From NCBI GenBank assembly GCA_028386065.3, contig JAKUCV010006623.1, positions 182,828 through 246,827 of the forward strand: a stretch of DNA of 64,000 bases, given 5' to 3'. A model generated the notes under the pieces. The model searched no databases. It had not been told where the DNA came from and was given only the letters and a program-made list of their open reading frames with translations. The translations under genes and the position numbers were made by a program. Positions within the stretch are counted from its first letter, which is position 1. The number at the start of each line of letters is the position of its first letter. Positions 47,143 to 59,898 of this stretch are shown in pieces. Source of the DNA: Turnera subulata. Lineage: Eukaryota; Streptophyta; Magnoliopsida; Malpighiales; Passifloraceae.

Positions 47143-50100
47143 CTACAATCTGTCTTCACGGTAGCTTAAAGTTCTATGCTTCAACTCGCCTCTGTGGGTT
47201 GTCATCTCATCAAGAAGCTCAGCGTCATAGAAATCATCTTCACCATTCTCATGACCCTCTAGTTCAGTGGTCTGTCCGTCCTGCAACAAGTCAAGCATGT
47301 GTATCTATATAAAGATGGGTACCAAGAAACATTATATGGACACACAATATGGTCAGCCATGAACTAGAACACCCACAAAAAGGTAGAAAGCTCTATTGTG
47401 GACCTAAATTACCGACGACGGTACCTAGAATGGCCAATAGAGTTTTGGATTAGAAACAAAGGAATATAAGTATTACCCTGGCAGCAAGACTTTGGCTTCG
47501 TTGTGGAGCTCCTACAATCTCTTCGTACTCTGCAGCGTCTAGTTCTTGAAGATGAATGGGACTGAAAAACTTGGGAAGGATGTGCTGCCTTATGCCAATG
47601 AGAAGGAAGAAAGGTAGAGGGAACAAAATCCCAGCTATAGGTATCCATGTAATCCCAAAACAAATCAAAAAGTACACAAATTGGAAAAGTGTAAAGAAAG
47701 CAATTTGCTTGTATGGCACTTTCTCCACGAATGATGCGTGACCACTTTCAAGGACTCTGCCGGAAACATGTAAAGAAAAGGAATTAGGCTGGCTATAATT
47801 TGTGGATTGTAGATGACTAACCACATTACACAACTCATGACATATATGATGACATTTCTGAAAAATTTGAACACCTTAATGGGAAAAGTGAACTGTTGTT
47901 TAACATAATCAATTCTGCTGATATGGTGGGAAAAGTAGCATAAGAAAAACTAGTATGTTAGGAACCAATGAATTCTGATATGTTTCTAATGTAGTCAAGC
48001 AACCTCACAAATCATGTTATAGATGCTCCTCCATTAGTGTGAGACTTACTTGTAACGCCGGCTAGGGGTGACAAAAAGCAGCAGCATCCTGTCCCAGAAC
48101 TGATTCCCTGGGAGACTATCAATGGCCATGTAGGCAAAGTATCCCCAGAGAACTGAGGTAGGTATCTTCTTTATTATAGGCACAGCAAAAACGGCTACAC
48201 CCACCAGGATTGATTGTAACAGATTGCTAATCCTCTGTTCTTTAACTCTTACAGGCAAGTAAGCATCAATGTGTTTCTCGGGATCGAATTTGTCCTTGGG
48301 ATCATCGCCACCATTATCTTTCATTACAGCCTCCTTCAAGTCCTGCAACTCCTTGTGAACTGCAGGATTCTGCAGTGAGATTATTTCATCTATGATAAGA
48401 ACGTGCTTTCAATACCAACATATTCACAAACACTTGCAAGTTAAATGTGATAGGCCTAAGGCACTAACAGGAGGAGTTGCATCCATTTCTAGGAATACAG
48501 CCTGCATTGTTCCATAAATTTCTGACTTGCTTGCTTTTCTAGAGATACATTCCTTGGCAGTCTTCACCATTTTCTTCCGGATCAGCTGCAAATATGCTCA
48601 TACCAATTAAGAACCGCAACCAAAAGATATTCCTACTGAAAAGTAACAAGATAAAATTTTCTTTCACAGTTGCACCGCACCTGTTTTCTGAGAGTTGCAA
48701 GACTCATGGTGTGCATAGGGGATTGGGGTAGGACGCCATTTGAAGGAGGGAGCCCAAGCAACCCACAGATCAAAGTCTATAGAAACAAGAACATGTAAGC
48801 CAATAATTATGAAAAGCTACAGTAGAGAATTCTGGATAAGAAAGAAGTATAACAAAAGATGACTTATGAACAAGTCATTTACCATAATTCCAAGTAAAAG
48901 GATATCATAATGGTAAGCAGATGGTTTTTTGAGGTTAAACTCCCCCTGCTGTGCCATTTGTGAAGCTACACTGTGGTCAAAAAAGTATAGACCTGCTATC
49001 ATAGTGGCAGGTACCAGGGCAGCAAAGACATAAACCACTGGAACCTTCCCCATATCCTGCAGTTTGATTTCAGGAGGGAAAAAAAAACATCAGTTGCTAA
49101 CATTAAACCACAACTTTTTGAAGTCTTTCAAATAAGTCAGAGTCACAAGAGTATCATCAACTCAAGAATTTCAGCTTTATTAAAAGTACCACCAGGCCAA
49201 GAATTCAAATGCAGATATGAAATCCTTGAAAGGAGATTATCTAAGAGAAAGATTAATTCATAAAAAATGCCTACCTTCATTACAGACCAGTGATCCAATG
49301 ATTCAGAATCCCAAGGGAGAGGACAAAATATCCTTCTGGGAACCCCAGAAGGAACCTTTTTCGGCTTACTGTACGCCATTGCTGACCATAACAAGATCAT
49401 TAGGGGAACCCCATAGTCTGCAGTAAAAGCTCGGAGCCCCCCTGCAAATTAATTCAATGAAAAGAAGAGGGAATTGAGTTAATCTCCAAGTGTCATTATT
49501 TTCTTTCTTTCTACATTATTTTTCACGAAATCTCAAATCATAAAAATTCAGATTGTCTACCTGTGCCATATCTCCATGTTCTTGCCTCTCTGCTCTTAAG
49601 GGAAGTGAATAACACACCAAATGCAAAAATAACAGCAAGCAACCCATTTGTATATAGCCATTGGAATTGGTATTCTTCTGATTTTGGATCTTCACCTTTG
49701 GGAATACTGAATTCGCTGACCACTCCCTGTGGTTTAAGTGTTAAAACAAGGTCAGCCAACTGAAGGCAATAGGTAAATCAAGAGCTAAACACATTCAGAA
49801 AAGTCACTTGATAGACCAGGCATACCCTAATAGCCTCTTGAATGAAAAGAACTGCAATCAACATGCCAAACATCTCGCCTGCAACCCTTGTAAACTTAGT
49901 AATGACGTTGCCAGCGTTAAATATTGCTAGAAGGCAAAGCAAGAGCGCTGTCCAGACACAGACCCTGTAGAAAAATGGTAAAAGCCATCAAGCTTGAGGA
50001 AGTTTTTTTTTTTTTTTTCTAAATAAACCCAGCACAAATAGCTGATAAATTCCCTTACCAGGCAGCCCAGGCCAAGAACAATTCCTTCCCCAATTCTGGT

Positions 50101-50707
50101 CGGTCTTTGCAGAAATGGTACAAATAAGTATACATTATGACTGTTGGTTCAGCCACTCCTAAAATCAACAGTGGCTGTCCTCCAAAAATTGCGTGGATTA
50201 TTCCACAAATAGCAGTTGAAGCCAAGGTTTCCACTGTACTCAAGCTTCCATCTAACAAAAATATGAACACAATCTTCAACCTGATTCATACATAATATGG
50301 TTGAAACAATCTTAAAGCACAGAGTGCATATTCTATGATCCTGGACACTAGCATTCTATTAGCTGTGATTGTTTGGATTTCAGGAAGCAACTTTCAACAA
50401 TACATTACCTGTGTCTCTAGTTAATTGCTCTCCAAAAGCAATAACAGGAAGTGCAGAGGCAAAGAAAATATAACAAGTTGGAGCCAGTAGCCTGAGACAA
50501 TTTAAAACAAATTGGAATTAGAAAAATGAGATGACCTCAATCTGCAATACTAATTAAATGACATACAAATTGGAATTACAAATTGTATGGTCTTAGTTAG
50601 TACCTAAAGCCTGAGGCAACTGAGATGGCCCAATCATCCTTGTAGTATGCCTTTCGTCCTTTCAAATCTTTGATTATTCCCTTGAATGGAGACTTGATGT
50701 CGTCCAT
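47143..50707 (-). CDS. Borate efflux transporter, BOR4-like
   Basis: Twelve coding exons on the minus strand: 50707-50604, 50491-50409, 50251-50059, 49964-49826, 49726-49561, 49441-49275, 49056-48883, 48776-48681, 48585-48469, 48369-48050, 47756-47477 and 47280-47143, giving 658 aa. It belongs to the SLC4 anion-exchanger family: [98 protein letters not shown] and [20 protein letters not shown] are family hallmarks. The cytosolic tail has ELDAAEYEE and ends [20 protein letters not shown]. Plant BOR proteins export borate at the plasma membrane; the BOR4-like group is linked with tolerance of high boron. A CTGCATCAG acceptor two bases before the ATG shows an intron in the 5' leader, with the leader exon probably near 51500-51700. 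BOR4 rather than BOR1 placement rests on remembered likeness. Confidence 0.94.
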
Positions 50708-52057
50708 TCCTGATGCAGGAAAACCAAGATGGTTAGATTTCTTGAACTAGCTAGTTATAATACAATAAGCTAATGCTTTTCAATATTCTTGTGCAGCCCT
50801 CTAGCTATAAATGTATTCATGAAAGACTAACATGATGACATGTGATAGTAACAAACTAGAAGATGGCATCCATTCATAGGGACTTGATTAGTTATATATC
50901 GTGCAAATGCTCTAACGAAAATAGAAAACCACGCGAATGGTGTTTTAACCTGCCACATTAATATTGCCAGAGAAGTAAATCCATGCATGCGTCAACAAAA
51001 TCCTTCAACTTTATTACTCACTCGTTCACCAAAAAGAAAGAAAGAGAAGCAGAAACTCACATGCGCGTAAAAAGTAGTACATCGAAAAAGAACAAGAAAG
51101 AAAGAAAACGACAATTTCCAAGATATATATAGATATAGTACTTGGTGCATTAAAAACTGGCAAAAAGTCACCAAATCTTTTCTGCATAAATTCACTTTGC
51201 ATAAATCCATCACCATCGTCACCATCCCAAACGCAACAACCAACAGACCAAGCATTTTCATTGCTTCCATGCACGTAAACATTTCTGCCTACTCGCTACC
51301 AAGGCCACGCAACAAGAATGAGCAAATCCAACAGACGCAAACCCAATCCCAACCACGTAGGAAACATACGCATAGGACGACTAGAAGAAAAAGAAAAGAA
51401 AATCTCACGAAAGCAAAACACTATATTGCAATAAGAGTGTTGTCACCAAACATGAATAAACCTCACCTTAAAAGAAATGTGGAGTAGTGATCAAAAAGAA
51501 AAGAGAAGAGAAGAGAAGAAAGTGGGAATTTCTCTACTGCTGAAGAGAAGAACGGAGATGACACAGACCCAAAAACGGTAGGCTTAAAAAAATGAATCTA
51601 TCAATCCTAAACACCAAGAGAGAAGAAGAGAAGAAGAAGAAGAAGAAGCTTTTTTTGCTTTCTCTGCCTGTGTGTGTGTGTGTCCTAATGCAAATGACGA
51701 GAGAGGAGAGTGATGCGGACAAATGCTACAAATACAAAAACACAACTAACTAACGAAGTGGGTCTTTTTTTGTGTTGGTGACCCAGTCTAAACTGCGGGT
51801 CCCCCACGTAGTAAGGGTTTGCCTAGGTCTTGGGTTTGGTCAATTTTTTTATGTTTTTTTTTTTTTTTTTTATGTGGCGTGTTTTGTTCTTCGGGATGCT
51901 GTAATTACAAACTCGGCCAAGGAATGTTGGGTCAACAATGGAGTTAGCTACAAAGAGGGACCCGTAACACAAAAATGGAGTGATTGTGTGTCCTAATTCC
52001 TCAAACAAGGCACGTCCTTGCTTTGAATTTTAATTGTGGAATTAATTAGACACAGAA

Positions 52058-52106
<49 letters not shown>

Positions 52107-52989
52107 ATGCGAATCGACAATCTAGGAGTTGCTTTGCTTCTCTTTTTGTAAATATTTATTTCCATTGTATACGGGGTTGTTTATATTGAGAGAATTAAGA
52201 GTTGTCAAAAATCTTAATTACAATGCATAAATAACCAACCTGTTGAACCTCCATTTTAGGAGGGTTAAGGGTTCGATTATTTTCTATTCTGGCATACCAT
52301 TTGCCTGGACGTTGAATCAAGTCAGCTATGAAGCATAACAGACTTCAAAACCATTTCGTATGGTACAAAAAGACGTATAAGTGACCAGAGTCATGAAAAT
52401 AGCAGCTTAAAATTCTGCATTAAATAATAAACACTTCATTACTGTTTTGGTTCTTACTATTTAATTAAAGAATTTTTCTTTCTTTCTGTTTAATTAAGAC
52501 TTATTTTTGGCGTTTAATTGGGTTGACTATGAATGAATGCGGCCATCATGTTGTCACATGAGTGCACGAACCTTATAACAAAACACCGAATATTAGATTT
52601 GATCAGATTTGAAACAGAGAACTCAGCTAATATATTTATTATGCGTCTCTGTCCCTAGCCTAACGTAGTTACGTGATAGATATGATTTGCTTAAGAAAGG
52701 AAATTGCACACGGGGAAAGATGACATCTTAGATACAGTATTTATGCTCTTAACCTTACATACATGTACATTTTTCAATCAGATTTCAGTTATCTACATCG
52801 GTTAGCAACATGTCATGTGAAATCACACATTTTCTGGTGAGACATTTGGTCAGAGGAACTGACATGAATGATCTGAATTGCCTAGGCCACATTGGTGTTT
52901 CTATCTTTTGGGTGGCTAGCTTGATTCTGTTTTCTTTAGGCAACAATCACAGGGAGCCGGGACAAAAATTTTATATACTTTGAAAGCTC
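50708..52989. other. BOR leader intron and promoter, then intergenic
   Basis: 50710 to about 51480 is probably the intron in the BOR 5' leader. No TATA box stood out. A T-rich tract lies at 51847-51870. The 52225-52300 stretch has a weak B-box-like GGGTTCGATTA but no target duplication. Confidence 0.45.
52058..52100. repeat. (ATT)n microsatellite
   Basis: About 14 uninterrupted ATT units. Confidence 0.97.
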
Positions 52990-55900
52990 TTAGCACATCA
53001 GAAGCAGGGCTTCACGAGTGCGACCGAGCAGTCTTAGAACTGTTGCAGCGATATGATGTCCTGTGAGGCCAGCAATAGCAAGCTGCTCAGTGGGTAATGC
53101 CTGTTCAATATAGTTGTCTGGTAAAACCATTGGTCGCCACTGCATTCGGAAGATTAGAATTAGGATGGAAAGGGTACCATACAATCTCTCATTCTAGAGA
53201 AGAGGCAGTGGCATTATGTAGATATCCTCATTTGATTTAATCTAATCAACATATAAGCAAGTGATAGCACTCCATAAAGATGTGCCTGTGTGTGTATCTT
53301 TGTGTTTGGAAAGCAACCGAACGCATGTCATATAGAATAGAATGCTTTACCTTGACTCTCCCATCAAGCTGTCCATCAAGTGCAATGAATTGAGCAACAT
53401 GGGAACCAAATCCCCCAACAGAACCTTCCTCAACCGTAACCAGAAAGGAATGATTTTCACATAACTGTCTGACAAGCTTCATGTCTAGTGGCTTGCAGAA
53501 TCTCGCATCAGCAACAGTTACCGAAATGCCAAGCTTCAGAAGCAGTGCTCGAGCTCTTAGGCAGTTCTGCACCATGGCTCCATACCCAAGCAAAGCAACA
53601 TCTTTACCCTCTACTCGAATTTCTCCCCTTCCAATCTGCTCCGAGCCAAACAATAGTCAAACCAGAGGAAAAAGTCAATGATGACCTTTGCATAGCAAAT
53701 TACCACATCAAAGTGCAAAACAAATTTGGGGGAAGTTGGAGAATCAGCAGCTGCAAAAAGAAGTGCTAAAACTCATGCATGGTTGGAGAAAAGAATGAAG
53801 ATTATGTGAGAAATGCCAAAGATAGGAAGCAAATAAATGAACACTTTCAAAGGCTCTAGAATTCTGTCCAAAATAATATCCAGCATCTTGGGAGGGTACA
53901 AATGAAATGCAAGTATTTTAACAATAAGCATGCGAGAAGCAGCAGCAAAGAAAGGGGAAGGGATGACAGTGAGAAGAGCAAATCATCAAGTCTCAGCATT
54001 AAACAATTTCTATCACAAGAAAGGACACATTGTTAATCGAGGATTTTCAGCCATGCTGAATCAGAAAGTAAATACATAAACCAAGATAAGAAGGTCACCT
54101 CAATTGGAATCCCTCTACACAAATAATGATCTGACCCAACTACAGCACCCCTAGGAAACCGAAAGCAGACCGGACGATCATCAATCTGGGCTGCAGTAGC
54201 CACCATGTCTACAAGCGCATGCTCATCAGATGGCGCCATAACAATCATGTTTGGTAAGCATGACATGAATGTTATATCAAATGCCCCACACTGGACAGGA
54301 CCATCAGATCCTACCAGTCCTGCACTTGTAATGACAAAACGAACTGGGAGCTTCTGGCGATCTACATCATGGACAACCTGAACCAGCCACAATGAGAGGC
54401 ATTTTAGAAGATAGACACTTTTTGTTTTCTGAAATATGCACATGCATACATTCTGAATTTTTTTCCCCAACCAGCCCCACATAATGCTGTTTGTGAATAA
54501 TTCAAGCAATTGAATTGAATAATTTCATTTCCAATTCCACAGTTCGATTCATTTTCTGAACCTATACCCATGTTTAATTGATAAAAAAGGGAACAGAGAG
54601 AGAGGGAGAGAGAACCTGGTCGTATGCTCTCTGTAAAAATGTAGAAGGAATTATGCAAAATGGCTTCAATCCGCCACATGCCAAACCAGCGGAAAATGTA
54701 ACAGCATGTTGCTCAGCCATCCCCACATCAAAAAACTTGTCAGGAAATCTTTCTTGAAACAGTTGAAATGAGTGTTCCATCTGCATTCCAGCATGAACAG
54801 TCACGATATCTTTGTCTTTCTCAGCCTCCATAACTAAAGCCTCCACAAAGCAATCACTGTATGTTCGTGCCAGAGAATTATAGAGCACGGGATCAGAGTT
54901 GGATGAACCTGCAGAAACAACAAAGAAGATATGAGATTTCTTCTATGAAAGAATGACATAAGCTTGGAAAAGATAAATGTAAAAGTTATGAGTTATACAC
55001 CTTTGCTTATTGAACAAAAAGACAAAATCAGAGTAAAATGTTCTCTGGCGCTCAGCCAAGATGTATCATGTAAGAATTTCAAATTGAACAGCAAGACAAA
55101 CTAAAAACTGAAACCACACATCAAGCTCAGTCCAAACTCCAATCAAGCTAATGATTCTAGCCATCTCAATTATACGTATCTAAATCTAGCTCAGCACTTA
55201 CTCCTGCATTATTTTGAATATATTGATAGTTTGTTGCCTGAAAAATTAAAATTCATAGTCTATTATTTGGTGACTAAGTAGAAATCCATTATTTCGTTTC
55301 CTTGATAAGGAATTATTTTGAGGAAAAATGGAGGTCCAGACATCCAGACAGTATAAGCCTGAGTGGTCATGTCTAAATAGAACTGTGGTTGGTCAAGTTC
55401 GGGATTGCACACCTCAATGAACTTGAATATTGCAAAAAAAAAAAGCTAGCAAGGTAAGTTTAACTATTGCACATGCCTTCTTGCTGGTTCTCTGTTGCAT
55501 CAGTCTGTTGCTTCACTTCTGCTCCTTTATCTTCTGTTGTCATTACATGCACCAAAACTGGACCCATTGTATCCAGAGATGCCACTTCTTGTAGCACACA
55601 AACTAGGTCTTCAACATTGTGTCCGTCAACAGGGCCTATATAATACAAACCAAGTTCTTCAAAGAGAGTTGAGCCTGGTGGACCCATCATACCACGTGCA
55701 TACTCATCAACTTTGGCAGCAAATTCATGCATACCCATGCCAATCCTCTTGGTAACACCCTAAAAAGTATGTATATATATAAAAAGTTAAAATTAATAGG
55801 TTCAATATAGCAGTAGTAAAAGTACCACAAACACATCCAATCAGTTGACAAGGCACAAAATTTCCGTTGTGTATTTTATCAAAAAGAAACTTTCCTTCCT

Positions 55901-58595
55901 GCAGCAGATCAACATAATAACATCAAACCCGCAACTAGATTATTCAATTTCAAATGTTTCTGCTTTCATCCAAGGAGAACAACCTACAGGTTAAGAGTCT
56001 TAAGGCTCCGGATTCCGGTTTGGCTCATCAAGTTCAAATATTAGGATTGATGGGAAGCGATATTTAAGATAGGGAGAACAACCATCCACTTGAAGCCCAA
56101 TGGCTCTATCAGCAAACCAAAATCATCTTTCTGAAATCTTGAAGGACAAGAATCTAAAAAGATGCTTCTTGAAGCAGATGGGAAAAAGACTACTAGAACA
56201 TACCTTTGCAACTTCTCTAAGCTTTCGAAATGATTTACTTGACTGGATCTTGCTTAGGGTACTAGATAGAGCATTGATCGAAGTCTTGGAACCCTCATCA
56301 ATCTTTGGGTGTAAAGAGTGACGGCTGTCATTCAAAATAACAATCATATTTGAGTCCAGATAGCCTGCATTGCTCATGGCTTCATAGACCTGACCAGCTA
56401 GAGTTGTCCCATTGCTGATCACTGTAACCACACGTTCTCGCTTTCCCTTAATATCACGTGCGATTGCCATACCTAATTAGAAATCATTTGTTTGATTTTC
56501 CAAATTTCACTTGTATGAAAAAAAATGAGGATACTGCACTTACCAGTTACTACTATTTCATACTAAAAAGCACAATAGGAAGTCAATCAATTTATATATT
56601 CAGTTCAGTTCAAAATCATTGGGAGTAAAAACAAGACTGAATTAACAAACTCTATGTTGTGTTTATATTTATGAAAATACAAACAGCAGATGTCAAAGCT
56701 GAAATAAGCATTAGATCGAGATAAAAAAGTACCAAGTCCAGCTGAAACACTGTTGCACCCATGCCCGGCCCCAAAAGGATCATATTCACTCTCGGACCTA
56801 GATGTAAAGCCAGACAGACCGTTCTTCTGTCTCAATGTATGCATAAGGAACCGCCTTCCTGTGAGGATTTTATGTACATATGTCTGAAAAAAAGAATAAA
56901 CAGCTAATTAAGCAGAGATAGAGATATCAGCTAAAACATTAACTAATGAAAAGATGGTTGACCGCATGCTTTGAGTTAGGCTTTAGATTCATCTTGCTCT
57001 GTTCAGGAATATAATAATCCCAGGCCAACCCTATCAACAAAAGGGTATCGTTTCAGGTCTTACCTGTTCCCCAGCATCCCACAAAATCTTGTCCACTGGA
57101 GCATGAAAAACATGGTGGATGGCAATAGTTAGTTCAACTGATGCCAAACTGGCTTTGAAGGATTTATGTGTCTTCAACATTGTAGAAGACAATTCCGATC
57201 GTATCTCCTCAGCTAATTGTTTAAGTTCCTGCATAGCCCTTTTTAGTACAGAACCTATTAACTTTAGAGTGAAACATGCCCAGGTAAAGAACAGATAGCT
57301 CGTAAACTAACCTTCAGTGTCAAATTCTTCAAGTGGATAGGCTTTTCAACCACATCAAGTATTGGTGTACTGGCTTTCTCCCAGAAGATGTCATCAATAT
57401 CAGGTAGAGAACATATTCGAGTACTAAATCCCTAAACCAAGAAAATATACAATCATTTATAACTTCAAAATAGACCTTTGTATAATTTCAGACTATTACA
57501 TCATACACAAATGGCGGGCATCCGGAACATCAACTTGAAATGTGCAATGGGGTCACCTAAGAAGCGATATATTGCCGGCAAAAGAAAGTAAATCCCAACA
57601 GTGAGAGAGGTAAAGGCTACAATCTCGCATCTCTCTTCCCCAGAAAACAGCATTTTGCATTATTCCCTCACAAAAGGACAACAGCAGCAGAGAAGCGGCT
57701 ACGCTTATTTCTTAAGTCTACATGAGTAGCATTGGCCGAAAGAATTAAGGAGAATATAACATTATACAAATGCAAGATATGATCATAATTCTTAACTTAA
57801 CAAAATGTTCCTAAGTTGCATAATTAGACGCGTCATAAAGAACTCTACCATTAAGGAAAATGGTCATTAAATTAAATGCTATCAAGTATTGTTAGAATAA
57901 TAAGCCCAAAACTAATCATGAGGCTTCAACCATCAGCTTAAGCTTTTGGTTGAGATAGTCACTTGACATGGTAGCGGAGCCATAATGACCAAACGGTCGC
58001 GTGTTCGAATCCCCACGCCTCCCTCCTTGTTGAATTAAAAAGCACAAGGTATGGACGGGCCTGTCCAAGTTTCAAGCCCAAAGGGCTTTCACTTGAGGGA
58101 AGGTGTTAGAATAATAAGCCCAAAACCAATCATGGGGCTTCAACCATCAGCTTAAGCTTTTGGTTGAGATAGTCACTTGACAAGTATCAAGTAGTTGAAC
58201 TCCCCATAGTTAATAGGAAAAGGTAACTAGAGTAGCATTGATAAAGCGAGCAAACAAATCCAAAACAAAAGAATAGAAGAGCAAATAGAAAAGAAGACTT
58301 TTTCCACCGGTGGCATCTAGCTTCCAACGGTCCAGTAAAAAAACTGCTAAAAACTGTGTCTTTATCCCGGCAACATAATATCCCACCAATCCGTACAACG
58401 TAAAAACATAAAAAAGGAGAAACCTTTTCCACTTACCTTGGAACTAGTAATGGAAGCATGAGGTGGGCACAAGTTAATTCCGGATAATTCGACTTTACAA
58501 GGGAAATTACAGCCCCGAGTTTCCAGATTGCGACCAAATTTACCAGAGGAATGTGCAGTGATTCCAAATGGGTACTGAGTGGCAGCAGTACCCAT
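52990..58595 (-). CDS. Clade-III DXS-like protein, probably not a DXS enzyme
   Basis: Ten exons on the minus strand: 58595-58437, 57431-57312, 57228-57064, 56883-56733, 56472-56204, 55759-55477, 54908-54616, 54377-54099, 53635-53351 and 53139-52990, giving 717 aa, normal for plant DXS. An in-frame upstream ATG at 58637 would add 14 residues; 58595 was chosen because the following 50 residues look like a plastid transit peptide. The three transketolase-type domains are complete (e.g. [55 protein letters not shown]). DXS condenses pyruvate and glyceraldehyde 3-phosphate with thiamine diphosphate, opening the plastid MEP pathway. Here the GDGA cofactor motif is ISNGTT (N219) and several catalytic residues are replaced, as in the third DXS group (Arabidopsis At5g11380 type). 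Intron 6 has a GC donor (55476); intron 1 holds a TRIM. Confidence 0.93.
57890..58182 (+). mobile_element. Complete TRIM retroelement in DXS-like intron 1
   Basis: Two 79-bp LTRs, 57890-57968 and 58104-58182, begin TGTTAGAATAATAAGCCC and end CACTTGACA, with two or three differences between them. A 5-bp duplication AGTAT lies at 57885-57889 and 58183-58187. Directly after the 5' LTR is TGGTAGCGGAGCCA, which matches the initiator-Met tRNA primer site TGGTATCAGAGCCA at 12 of 14. A purine tract GAGGGAAGG (58095-58103) directly precedes the 3' LTR. The 135-bp interior has no coding capacity. All structural parts of a terminal-repeat retrotransposon in miniature are present. The interior has a Pol III B-box-like GTGTTCGAATCC. 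Confidence 0.93.
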
Positions 58596-59117
58596 CTGGA
58601 AATACACAAACACCAGGTGCCTCCAAAGCTTCTTCAAGTGGAGGAATCACTTTAATTCTCTGGAAGCTTACAGAATTCAATGACTATCGTCAAAATGAGT
58701 AAAAAAGTATTTCCAAAATCTGCAGATAAAGAGTTGAGACTTGAGAGAAAGAGAGTTTTAAGAGAACAGGAACACTGTCAAGGATGACTAGGACCCAAGT
58801 GGCCTGGTTGGGATTAAAAAATGAAATCTGCAGAGGGGACGAAGGAAGAATAATCTGGGGCTTTGGTGGTATCAGTATCAATAGTAACAAGAAGGATTCT
58901 CTTTTATGACAAAAGGGTAAAATAATCGAGTAAAAAGGAGCTTTGTAAGGAAAGAACCAATAGAATAGAATCTGTTAATTAATAAATTACAAGGTTGGTT
59001 GTTTATGGGCTGAGCTGGTATAAATTACAAGTCAAACATCTTGGGCCTCGAGCCTTTGAGTGAGTAATTTGTCAGTGAAGATTTACAGCCACGCAGGCCC
59101 GCAAGGCCTATACCGCT
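58596..59117. other. Upstream region of the DXS-like gene
   Basis: Promoter-side sequence of the minus-strand gene. No clear TATA box or other site was picked out. Confidence 0.4.
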
Positions 59118-59132
59118 ATACGGTTGAACGTT

Positions 59133-59883
59133 TTTTTTTTGATCAACGTGAAATTTCATTCAAATTAAAAGACAAGCATTACATAGGAACCCTATTACAG
59201 GTATCTGCAGAAATTAACATAGCAAGCCCATCGGGGGGATGAAAAAGCCAGTGAAGTAGGCATTTACGTTTAACCGCAGCTTTCGCGATCCAGTCTGCAA
59301 CACAGTTAGCTTCTCTTGCAATCTTCCTTATGAGAATGTGAGGATACCTTACCAGCTTGGTCTTGATGGTATTGATTAGTGATCGAATTTCCCACGGGGT
59401 TTGGGAGATAGAGTAAATTGCATCATGCATAATACTTGAATCAGTCTCAATAACGGTTTCAGTGAAACCTCTTGACAGGGCAAGGAGGACCGATTCCTTC
59501 AGTGCCATTGCCTCAGCCATTAACGTCGAGGAGCAGCAAAATCTGGAGAATGTACCATCAATAACAATGCCATCTGACCGCCTGCAAACAATCCCCATGC
59601 CAGCCATTCCTTCTTGTATATCAAAAGATGCATCGCAGTTTAACTTAATAACATTAGGAGACGGCGCCTCCAAGGATTGTGCACTTGAGGGGCAACATGG
59701 GGTAGATTGAAGTTAACTAAGCGTGCAAAGGGTAAAGCATCATGAACTTCCTCATTTGCCATCCATACAGCAGTTTGAGCAGTTCGCTGCGGGTTTGGTG
59801 TTTCCCCCCTTGAATAGAGCAGCATTTCTACTTAACCAGATAGACCAGCACATATGTAGAATCAATTTCAAAATCGAAATCCC
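59133..59883 (-). mobile_element. 5'-truncated LINE with RNase H domain, 751 bp
   Basis: The minus-strand reading ends in ACGTTGATC plus about ten As. A perfect 15-bp duplication ATACGGTTGAACGTT is at 59118-59132 and 59884-59898. An open frame, 59673-59179, encodes the LINE-type RNase H domain: KLNCDASFD (first catalytic Asp), GIVCRRSDG, AEAMALKESVLLAL (catalytic Glu), ETDSSIMHDAIY (second Asp), and REANCVADWIAKAA with the last Asp. The four acidic active-site residues are all present, so this is a young insertion. It is not a host gene. Confidence 0.9.
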
Positions 59884-59898
59884 ATACGGTTGAACGTT

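Noticed and set aside
52225..52300. SINE with GGGTTCGATTA
   Set aside because: No A box, tail or target duplication could be found.
57969..58030. tRNA gene in the DXS-like intron
   Set aside because: It has a B-box-like sequence but no cloverleaf, and lies exactly at the primer site and interior of a complete TRIM.
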